A DNA stretch of 22,868 bases. Origin: a virus. A program made the translations under genes and the position numbers. The stretch lies in IMG/VR virus record IMGVR_UViG_3300012920_000292, positions 1 through 22,868 of that record. One strand, written 5' to 3'. Under the pieces are notes generated by a model. That model had not been told where the DNA came from and did not search any database. It saw only the letters and a list, made by a program, of their open reading frames with translations. Below are positions 1 through 6,900 of this stretch, piece by piece; position 1 is the first letter of the stretch, and the number at the start of each line of letters is the position of its first letter.

Positions 1-336
1 GGTCACACAACTTCTGTTGCACATTGGTTAGAGGAAGATGATTTCCGTAAGAATGGTGGAGTGATGAATCACGAAACTGTCGAATCCATCCAGAAACGTC
101 GTAAACCATTTACTGTTGATTATACAGGATTTGGTTGGGTACTGATTAAGAAGGGTGTCTTTGAGAATCTGGAATATCCTTGGTTTGCTCCTAAGATGCA
201 AGTCTTTGAGAGTGGGAATGTTCAGGACATGTGTGGTGAGGATGTCTCATTCTGTCTTGATGCCAAGGAGAAAGGCTTTGAGATCTGGTGTGATCCTCGC
301 ATTCGTGTTGGGCACGAAAAGACTCGGGTTATCTGA
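1..336 (+). CDS. Putative glycosyltransferase, C-terminal part (5' end outside window)
   Basis: The frame is open from the first base and stops at TGA 334-336, so 111 C-terminal residues are visible and the true start lies upstream. They include DYTGFGWVLIKKGVFENL, then GEDVSFCLDAKEKGFEIWCD and a closing RVGHEKTRV. A G-E-D-x-x-F-C motif followed by a hydrophobic strand and a late histidine is the usual acceptor-side end of GT-A fold glycosyltransferases, where the acidic pair helps catalysis and the histidine can bind metal. The N-terminal nucleotide-binding half and the DxD motif are not in the window, so donor and acceptor are unknown. T4-like cyanophages often carry such genes among structural genes. 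Arginine codons here are CGT, CGC and CGG, unlike the AGA-dominated large genes downstream. Family call is moderately sure; substrate is not determinable. Confidence 0.6.
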   Translation, partial: GHTTSVAHWLEEDDFRKNGGVMNHETVESIQKRRKPFTVDYTGFGWVLIKKGVFENLEYPWFAPKMQVFESGNVQDMCGEDVSFCLDAKEKGFEIWCDPRIRVGHEKTRVI

Positions 337-342
337 TATAAT
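334..342 (+). promoter_or_regulatory. Possible extended -10 promoter element
   Basis: TGATATAAT fits the extended -10 pattern TGNTATAAT exactly and overlaps the stop codon of the upstream gene. No convincing -35 box is seen at 16-18 nt upstream. A transcript from here would begin near the hairpin at 352-374 and could serve the small genes from 400 on. In AT-rich phage DNA this may be chance. Confidence 0.2.
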
Positions 343-351
343 AGACTACAT

Positions 352-374
352 GGAGGGGCTCGGTCCCTCCCCTC
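352..374 (+). terminator. GC-rich hairpin, possible terminator after the glycosyltransferase gene
   Basis: GGAGGG (352-357) can pair with CCCTCC (365-370), or GAGGGG (353-358) with CCCCTC (369-374), giving two alternative 6-bp GC stems. The stretch stands out from its AT-rich surroundings and sits 16 nt after the stop codon. The downstream T-tract is poor (GTTTCT), so this may be a weak terminator or an mRNA 3'-end stabiliser. Confidence 0.35.
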
Positions 375-399
375 GTTTCTCGTATTAAATTAAAGTATT

Positions 400-534
400 A
401 TGGCAATGATGAAAGGGGGTAGTTATATCCCCGGCAAACCGAAAAAAACTCGTCAGGGTTCTGGAAAGAACACCTATGCACCCGCAACGTCTCGCAATAA
501 GGCAAAGAAACCATATCGGGGTCAAGGTCGTTAA
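400..534 (+). CDS. Small very basic protein, 44 aa, unknown function
   Basis: ATG at 400 and TAA at 532-534 give 44 residues that are extremely rich in Lys, Arg and Gly, with almost no acidic residues. Visible motifs are PGKPKKTRQGSGKNT near the N-terminus and TSRNKAKKPYRGQGR at the C-terminus. I recall short proteins of this pattern (KPK-TRQG then TSRN-KK-YRGQG) recurring in T4-like cyanophage genomes, which makes this a real gene rather than noise, but no function is known to me. The composition suggests contact with nucleic acid or an acidic partner; this is inference. Two further Met codons at residues 3 and 4 are alternative starts. No clear Shine-Dalgarno is visible. The gene ends 25 nt before the next one, and all four arginines use CGN codons. 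Confidence 0.7.
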   Translation: MAMMKGGSYIPGKPKKTRQGSGKNTYAPATSRNKAKKPYRGQGR

Positions 535-538
535 ATAG
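529..538 (+). promoter_or_regulatory. Weak candidate late promoter
   Basis: CGTTAAATAG overlaps the stop codon of the 44-aa gene and lies 21 nt before the 560 start. TTAAATA differs by one base from the last seven bases (ATAAATA) of the T4-type late promoter. It is clearly weaker than the two AATAAATA sites at 1408 and 16068. Confidence 0.22.
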
Positions 539-559
539 AAGCAGTTACATTAATACATA

Positions 560-1234
560 ATGGCTGCTTTAATTTGCAACCTTCCCTCGGTTGAGGTATG
601 GGTAAGAAAAGAATATCTCACCGACCATCAATCTGGTCATGGTGAATTTGTTAAAGGCGTCTGGGTATCGTGTAAGTCGATACCTGGGCGCACTTTTTAT
701 TTTGAGACGTATTTGCCCGAATATGCGGCAATGTATGATAAACTACCTATTAGTGCGTTTGTGTCTGCTCCAGAGGTTCCTAGCCCCGATATGGACCTTC
801 CTAATCTACAGTTCTGGAACTGTATGGATTATGGTGTTGTAGCAGTTACCAAGCAGTTTATCGGTTCTATGGACTATGAACTGTATACAAGAGACTTTGG
901 CACTCAAAAGGGTACTTACATCTGCACTATAGATAATTACCATCAGGATCCTGAAGTAGTTGATTATGCCACAAGTGAAAATCCTGCTGAACATAAGTCA
1001 CATAACCTGATTGAACTTGAAAATGGACAGTATGCACTGTATCCTAATAACAGAATGCGTATCTATGACAACAGTTTGACACCTGTTGAACCAAAACAAC
1101 CTGATTTCAAAGTTTCGACTCAATATTATCAAGTTGAAAATGGTTTTGAACGTCTTGGTATGGGTCGTGAGGACGAATATTTTTGGAAAACTGCTAAAGA
1201 AAGAGAAGATTCACCAGAGGACATTATCGGATGA
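560..1234 (+). CDS. Conserved phage protein of unknown function, 224 aa
   Basis: ATG at 560 opens a 224-residue frame ending in TGA 1232-1234. The protein starts MAALICNLPSVEVWVRKEYL and contains GEFVKGVWVSCKSIPGR and an aromatic-rich stretch around PEYAAMYDKLP. A proline-rich segment with several Asp residues (PSPDMDLP) follows, and then YALYPNNRMRIYD. The last ~30 residues are highly charged. I recognise this pattern from T4-like marine phages, where it is annotated as hypothetical; no catalytic motif, signal peptide or membrane segment is visible. It precedes the baseplate genes and overlaps the next gene by four bases (ATGA), so the two are translationally coupled. It does not resemble T4 gp53, which was considered because of the neighbourhood. 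Real gene: sure. Function: unknown. Confidence 0.85.
   Translation: MAALICNLPSVEVWVRKEYLTDHQSGHGEFVKGVWVSCKSIPGRTFYFETYLPEYAAMYDKLPISAFVSAPEVPSPDMDLPNLQFWNCMDYGVVAVTKQFIGSMDYELYTRDFGTQKGTYICTIDNYHQDPEVVDYATSENPAEHKSHNLIELENGQYALYPNNRMRIYDNSLTPVEPKQPDFKVSTQYYQVENGFERLGMGREDEYFWKTAKEREDSPEDIIG
1216..1221 (+). promoter_or_regulatory. Ribosome binding site of the 53-aa gene
   Basis: AGAGGA inside the end of the 224-aa gene lies 9 nt before the ATG at 1231. This spacing is good for a Shine-Dalgarno and supports the short downstream frame as a true coupled gene. Confidence 0.5.
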
Positions 1235-1392
1235 CTACTGAACACGATTTTTTAGACAATTTAGGCAATCATCAGCATCAAAAAATGCTACGTGAGATCT
1301 CAAATGACGATTTGACACCTAAAAAACGAGATTCTGTTGAAGAAAGTGAATTTTTTGAAAGTGAGACGAATCCTGAACCCCTTTATGAGTAG
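1231..1392 (+). CDS. Small acidic protein, 53 aa, unknown function
   Basis: The ATG at 1231 overlaps the stop of the preceding gene (ATGA) and is preceded by an AGAGGA Shine-Dalgarno. The frame ends at TAG 1390-1392. The protein begins MTTEHDFLDNLGNHQHQKML, then has a short basic patch (TPKKRDS) and ends in a glutamate-rich tail (VEESEFFESETNPEPLYE). It is predicted to be soluble, with no membrane segment and no recognisable domain. Overlap and spacing show co-expression with the 224-aa protein. The first half could form a helix and the tail looks disordered. Late promoter and gp25 follow within 50 nt, so it closes the small-gene cluster. Function cannot be assigned; a regulatory or chaperone-like partner of its neighbour is one possibility, but there is no direct support. 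Confidence 0.65.
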   Translation: MTTEHDFLDNLGNHQHQKMLREISNDDLTPKKRDSVEESEFFESETNPEPLYE

Positions 1393-1407
1393 ATAATTCA
1401 AAATTGC

Positions 1408-1420
1408 CTTAATAAATAAG
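1408..1420 (+). promoter_or_regulatory. T4-type late promoter driving gp25-gp6-gp7
   Basis: CTTAATAAATAAG contains the AATAAATA core that replaces TATAAATA in T4-like cyanophages (read by phage sigma factor gp55 with the host RNA polymerase; established for T4). It sits in a 47-nt gap, 19 nt before the GTG of gp25, and matches the site at 16068-16080 in 12 of 13 positions. A TATAAT at 1422-1427 directly follows it. Confidence 0.75.
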
Positions 1421-1439
1421 ATATAATCGCCGGATTTTT

Positions 1440-1841
1440 GTGCCTTTAGAACGGGTTAGTCAAGGTTTTAAGGACCTAAGTATGACATTTCAGAGAAATC
1501 CTCTGAATGATGACCTGATTGCGCTTAAAAATGAAACCGCAATATCACGTTCGATAAGAAATATTGTATTTACGGTGCCTGGAGAACGGTTTTTTGACAA
1601 TGACTTTGGTTCTAACATCTCCAGGTCTCTTTTTGAGAACTTAGATAACATCTCTGCCAATACAATTAGAGAGGAAATCACCCAATCTATCTTAAATTAT
1701 GAACCAAGAGTTGAATTGGCAAGAGTAAATGTCCGACCAAACTTTGAAAACAACGAATTTAATGTAACAATCATCTATGAAATCATAGGTGCTGACGTTC
1801 CACCACAAGAATTACAATTTGTTTTGCAACCAACTAGGTAA
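1440..1841 (+). CDS. 25: Baseplate wedge subunit gp25
   Basis: This 133-residue protein closely fits the gp25 family (T4 gp25 is about 132 aa; counterpart TssE in type VI secretion). It is a small core subunit of the baseplate wedge, located at the junction with the first sheath ring and thought to nucleate sheath assembly. The typical segment ALKNETAISRSIRNIVF (28-44), the GERFFDNDFGS stretch (48-58) and the family-typical E-P-R triad (88-90, in NYEPRVEL) that docks onto the gp6/gp7 core bundle are all visible. The start is GTG at 1440: the conserved cyanophage N-terminus MPLERVSQGF begins exactly there, and no in-frame ATG exists upstream; a Met at residue 15 would lose conserved sequence. 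The leader after the late promoter is only 19 nt with no evident Shine-Dalgarno. gp6 starts 2 nt after the stop. Confidence 0.95.
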   Translation: MPLERVSQGFKDLSMTFQRNPLNDDLIALKNETAISRSIRNIVFTVPGERFFDNDFGSNISRSLFENLDNISANTIREEITQSILNYEPRVELARVNVRPNFENNEFNVTIIYEIIGADVPPQELQFVLQPTR

Positions 1842-1843
1842 AG

Positions 1844-3928
1844 ATGCCATTATCCAACTTCGCTAACCTGGATTTTGAACAGGTTAAGACAACTCTTAGA
1901 GAATATCTAAAAGAAAACTCTAAATTTACGGATTATGACTTTGAGGGGTCTAACCTCTCAACGATTTTGAACGTTTTGGCATACAATACCTATATTACTT
2001 CATACAATGCCAACATGGTTGCGAATGAAGTATTCATTGATAGTGCGACATTAAGAGAAAATGTCGTTTCTTTAGCAAGAAATATCGGATATTTACCAAA
2101 ATCAAGAAAAGCAGCAAGAGGAGTTTTAAGTTTTTCTGTAAATACGGCAGGTATAACCCCAACACCATCAAATCTTACCCTTAAAAAGGGAATTGTTGCA
2201 ACTTCATCAGGTTCTTTTGGAAAACAATCATACGTTTTCTCAATTTTAGAGGATATTACAGTTCCTGTTTTTGATAATACAGCATCATTTACTAATATAT
2301 CAGTTTATGAGGGATCTCTCTTAACATCTAATTTCACTGTTAATTCAAGAGATCCAAATCAAAAGTTTATTTTGGACAATATTGGTATTGACACTGATTT
2401 AATGACAGTATCAGTTCGACCAAATGAACAATCAAGCAGAACTGTCAAATATAGTCGTCAAGACAGTTTATTTGATGTTGAATCTGATTCAAAAGTATAT
2501 TATCTTCAAGAATCGGATGATGAAAGATATGAAGTTATTTTTGGTGACGGAATTTTCGGAAATAAGTTAGAAGATAACAATTTTATCACTATTGATTATA
2601 TGACATCAAGTGGTGATTCGGCAAATGGGGTATCAAAATTCAAATATGCCGGAAAATTAGTTTATACTCGCAATTCTCAAGAATATACAGTAACTTCTGG
2701 TATCAGTGCTGTTGCAACTGGTATAAATGCGTCTGGAGGAGAACCAATTGAGTCTGTTGAGTCAATTAAAAAATATGCACCAAGAATTTATGCCTCACAA
2801 AACCGTGCATTGACTGCAAATGACTATGAAACCTTGATTCCAGCAAAAATTTATCCAGAAACGGAGTCAATTTCTGTTTTTGGTGGTGAAGAACTCATTC
2901 CTCCACAATACGGAAAGGTTTTTATCAGTATTAAACCCAGATTTGGTGATTTTCTTCCAAATTTGATCAAAGAAAACATCAAATTAAAGTTGAAAAAATA
3001 TGCTGTTGCTGGAATTGTCCCAGAACTCCTTGATTTGAAGTATTTGTACTTGGAGCTTGATAGTAAAGTTTATTATAATTCAAATTTAGCACCATCAGCA
3101 GCTGCAGTATCAACAATTGTACAAAATAATGCTGTAAAATATGCTGAATCTTCTGAAATGAATCAATATGGTGCAAGATTCAAATATAGTAAGTTTTTGA
3201 ACATAATTGACAATAGTCATGAAGCTATCACATCTAACATAACTCTTGTCAAGATGAGGAGAGATTTGAGAGTTGTTTTAAATACTTTTGCAGAATATCA
3301 AATTGGATTTGGTAATGAATTCCATATTAAGAGTATGGATGGATACAATATAAAATCATCAGCATTTAGAATAGCAGGGATTTCTCAAAATGTTTACATG
3401 TCTGATATTCCAGACACTAATAGAATAACTGGATCTATTTTCTTATTTACTTTACCAACAGTTGGATCTCAATCTCCAACAGTCGTGAGACGTAACGTTG
3501 GAACAATCAATTATGCGGGTGGAGTTATTACTTTAAATCCAGTCAATATTCTCGCAGGAAAATTAAAAGACGGTGTTGATGTAATTGAAATTGAAGCAGT
3601 GCCCCACTCAAATGATGTTGTCGGATTACAGGATTTATATTTGCAACTAGATATAAGTGGGAGTAATTTTGAAACTGTTATTGATGAAATATCATCTGGT
3701 TTAGATCCCTCAGCATCTAATTACCTAGTGTCATCGAGTTATCCAAATGGTAATTTAGTCAGGTCTGGAGGTCCTTCAACAACCACATCATTTGATACTA
3801 CAGGAGCAAACGGTAGATCAAACGTATCAAACGTAGCAACACCTACGACTACAACCACTACCCAGACATCAACTCCAAGCAGCACAGTATCAACATCAGG
3901 AAGTTCTTCCAGTTCACCATCATACTAA
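1844..3928 (+). CDS. 6: Baseplate wedge subunit gp6
   Basis: A 694-residue homologue of T4 gp6 (about 660 aa; TssF-like), which forms the dimeric ring that joins the wedges into a baseplate and changes shape during contraction. The N-terminus, with LDFEQVKTTLREYL and DFEGSNLSTILNVLAYNTY, is the usual cyanophage gp6 opening. The central part has the Baseplate_J signature: GDGIFGNKL, then GGEPIESVESIKKYAPR (298-314) and NRALTANDYETLIP. The last 58 residues (637-694) are unlike the rest, dominated by Ser and Thr and probably disordered. The start 2 nt after gp25 has AGG at -10 (ACTAGGTAAAGATG), overlapping the end of gp25, so the pair is coupled. The giant gp7-position gene begins 17 nt after the stop with no promoter between, giving one gp25-gp6-gp7 transcript. 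Confidence 0.95.
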   Translation: MPLSNFANLDFEQVKTTLREYLKENSKFTDYDFEGSNLSTILNVLAYNTYITSYNANMVANEVFIDSATLRENVVSLARNIGYLPKSRKAARGVLSFSVNTAGITPTPSNLTLKKGIVATSSGSFGKQSYVFSILEDITVPVFDNTASFTNISVYEGSLLTSNFTVNSRDPNQKFILDNIGIDTDLMTVSVRPNEQSSRTVKYSRQDSLFDVESDSKVYYLQESDDERYEVIFGDGIFGNKLEDNNFITIDYMTSSGDSANGVSKFKYAGKLVYTRNSQEYTVTSGISAVATGINASGGEPIESVESIKKYAPRIYASQNRALTANDYETLIPAKIYPETESISVFGGEELIPPQYGKVFISIKPRFGDFLPNLIKENIKLKLKKYAVAGIVPELLDLKYLYLELDSKVYYNSNLAPSAAAVSTIVQNNAVKYAESSEMNQYGARFKYSKFLNIIDNSHEAITSNITLVKMRRDLRVVLNTFAEYQIGFGNEFHIKSMDGYNIKSSAFRIAGISQNVYMSDIPDTNRITGSIFLFTLPTVGSQSPTVVRRNVGTINYAGGVITLNPVNILAGKLKDGVDVIEIEAVPHSNDVVGLQDLYLQLDISGSNFETVIDEISSGLDPSASNYLVSSSYPNGNLVRSGGPSTTTSFDTTGANGRSNVSNVATPTTTTTTQTSTPSSTVSTSGSSSSSPSY
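3836..3925 (+). repeat. Ser/Thr low-complexity tail of gp6
   Basis: The 30 C-terminal codons of gp6 (residues 665-694) encode almost only Thr, Ser, Pro, Gly and Val, with a run of six Thr written in mixed ACN codons (ACG ACT ACA ACC ACT ACC) and a run of five Ser. Because the codons are mixed, selection on amino-acid content is more likely than recent nucleotide slippage. Confidence 0.8.
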
Positions 3929-3945
3929 GACGATAAATTCATAAA

Positions 3946-6900
3946 ATGTCAGAAAGTAGAATTCAGTTTAATGCTATTGTCGCAAGTCAACTTCCCGCAT
4001 ACGTGCGAGAAGATTATCCTTTAGTATCTGATTTTCTAAAACAGTATTATCTTGGTCAAGAGTATCAAGGTGGTCCAATTGATTTGATTCAGAATATTGA
4101 TAATTATATAAAATTAGATAATAACACTAATCTAACATACAGTGTTATTCTTGCAGAAGATATAACATTTTTTGATGATGAGATTAAAGTCGATCCAGGA
4201 AAGTCCCCGGAAGGAACAAAGGGTTTTCCCGATACTTACGGACTTTTAAAAATTGAAGATGAAGTAATTACATATACTGGAAAAACTGATTATTCTTTTA
4301 CAGGATGTTCTAGAGGATTTGTTGGCATAACATCTTACAGAAATGAATTCAAACAAGAGGAAGTTCTTTTTGAATCAAATGATGCAGATGATCATGATGC
4401 TGGAGTAACTATTGAAAATTTAAGTTGCTTATTTTTAAAAGAGTTTTTACTTAAAGTAAAGCATCAACTTCTTCCTGGATTAGAAGATAGGTCTTTAGTA
4501 AGTGATTTAAATGAAAATATATTCATAAAACAATCAAAAGATTTTTACCTCAGTAAAGGAACTGATAGTTCTTTCAAAATTTTATTCAAAGCACTATATG
4601 ATAAAGATGTTTCCGTTATAAAACCATCAGATAATCTTTTAACACCATCTAATTCAAATTATCGAGTTGTAAATGAATTAGTTGTCGAAGCAATTTCTGG
4701 TGACCCAGAAGAATTAGATAATGCAACCTTATATCAAGATGCATATAAATTTGATAGTGGCACTAATAAAGCATATGCTCCTGTAATTTCAATTGATAAA
4801 ATTGAAGTTGGGTATGGTAAGTCTTATTATCGTCTTGGATATGATGGTGGATATAATAGAGACGTTGGAGTTGATGGATCAGTATATGGAAATTTTGTTG
4901 TAGAGGCATCGACCAAAGTTATCGGAAATGTTTCTGCAGGGTCTACAATCATTGACGTTGATTCTACAGTTGGATTTGGAAGCACTGGAGAACTGTATGT
5001 AACGTATGCAGATACTACAACCGGATTTGTCTCATATACATCAAAATCATTAACACAATTTTTTGGAGTTACTAACTTAACATCAAAAATATCTGATACA
5101 GCAACGATTGGAATTAACACTTTTGCATATGGTAGGTCATCAGTAAATCAAGAACTCATAAGAGTTAGAATATCATCAGTTCTTGATAATGTAAAAATAC
5201 CAGAAAATATTATTTCTGCAGAAAGACAAACAACTGCTAGAGTCACTGACTTAGGAATTAAAGAAAGTAATTTTAAAACAAATAAGTGGTTTTACAATGT
5301 TTCGCCATCCTATAAGGTATCAAAAGTAGAATTAATTGATATTTCCGACTATACGTACAAGATTACATTAAATGTAAAAAATTATTTAAAACCTGGAAAT
5401 AAAATAGGTGTTATTTTAAATGATGGTACAGAATTAGAGTCCACAATTGTAAGCATTTCTGATGAAAAAACGTTTAATATTCGTGGACAAGGAAGTTTAA
5501 ATCAAGATACTGTTCAAAAGATTAAAAGAAGAATTCAAAAAGGATCTTCAAGTAATTTTCCAAAAATTCAACAGTTCTCTACAGATGTTGATGCATTGTT
5601 TAAAAATGATGATGGAAATTATATGGTTGCCTCACCATCACTTCCAACTTACAATGCTCAACCAATTGAAATAACTCCTAGACAATTTAAATTTTCTGGA
5701 ACATTTTCTGGAACTTCATTTTTAGTGTCACCTGGTGTTGAGCATGGATTCTATACTGGAGACGCAATATATTACAAAGCTAGATCAGTTAGTCAAACTT
5801 TTATTGATGGCAACGGATCTGCGAGAACTAGATTAGTCAGAGATACTGCACTTTTTGATGATGGTTTATATTTTGTTCAAAGAGTTGATGGATTTACTTT
5901 AAAATTTGCTAAAAGCAGAAACGATATTTACGATTCAAAATTTATTTCTGTAGATTCAGAAGTAACAGTAACAGATAGTGTTATTGAACCTTTTGAGTTT
6001 TTTGGCAAAACATTAAAACCCCAAAAGATATTAAGAGAAGTATGTGATCCAGAGAATGATGGAACAGTAACTGAAACAGAACCAGGTTTTACTGGAATAT
6101 TAGTAAATGGTGTAGAAATATTAAATTATAAATCAAAAGACTTTATTGCATATGGTGAAATTGAAAAGATCAATGTTTTGTCTCCTGGAGAAAACATTGA
6201 TATCATTAATGTACCAAATCTTTTGATTAGTGACACTGTTGGAACTGCTGCAACTGCGAACTTATGTGTTTCAGGTTCTCTTAGAGAGGTTAGAATAAAA
6301 GATCCTGGATTTGATTATTTGTCAACTCCAACGATTAAGGTTACTGGAGGAAATGGAGAGGGTGCATTGTGTCAAGTTGACATGAAACAGATTGACCATG
6401 CCCCTGAGTTTGCAACAGATATTGTATCTGCTGAAGTTGTTGTTGGTATTTCCTCTACACAATCCAGGATTGGATTTTCTACCTATCACAAGTTTAGAAA
6501 TGCAGAACAGGTCATTTATAAAACTAGTGATCAGCAAGCAGTTGCAGGTATAGTTACTAACTCTTCTTATTTTGTTTCTGTAATTGATAATACAACAGTT
6601 AGATTACATAAAACACAAGAAGATGCTATCGTTGGATTAAACACTGTATTTTTAACTGATTTTGGAATAGGAAGACACTCTCTTCAGTCCGTAAATAAAA
6701 AATCAGTAATAAGTGCAATTAATGTTATTAACGGTGGATCTGGATACGAGAATAAAAGGAAAACTGCTCCAGCTGCTACAGGAATCAACACTGCATCTGA
6801 TGTAGTTTCGATTGCCAATCATGATTATAACACTGGAGAGATAATCAAATATACTTGTGTAGGAACACCAGTTACTGGTCTTAATGTTAATGAAGAATAT

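Noticed and set aside
155-388. 77-aa plus-strand frame overlapping the glycosyltransferase end
   Set aside because: Out of frame with a clearly conserved coding frame and runs through the hairpin at 352-374.
639-842. 67-aa plus-strand frame within the 224-aa gene
   Set aside because: Frame-shifted shadow with no start signal; the 560-1234 frame is the conserved one.
560-1234. Assignment of the 224-aa gene as baseplate wedge gp53
   Set aside because: The neighbourhood invites it, but the sequence does not follow gp53 (no LysM-like YWVL-type segment or matching N-terminus as recalled from T4).
1422-1427. TATAAT as a host-type -10 box before gp25
   Set aside because: No TG extension and no -35 at the right distance; the overlapping late promoter explains expression better.
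1440-1841. Lysozyme activity for gp25
   Set aside because: The family is sometimes labelled lysozyme-like, but this protein shows only the structural gp25/TssE features, including E-P-R. No catalytic Glu/Asp/Thr arrangement is seen.
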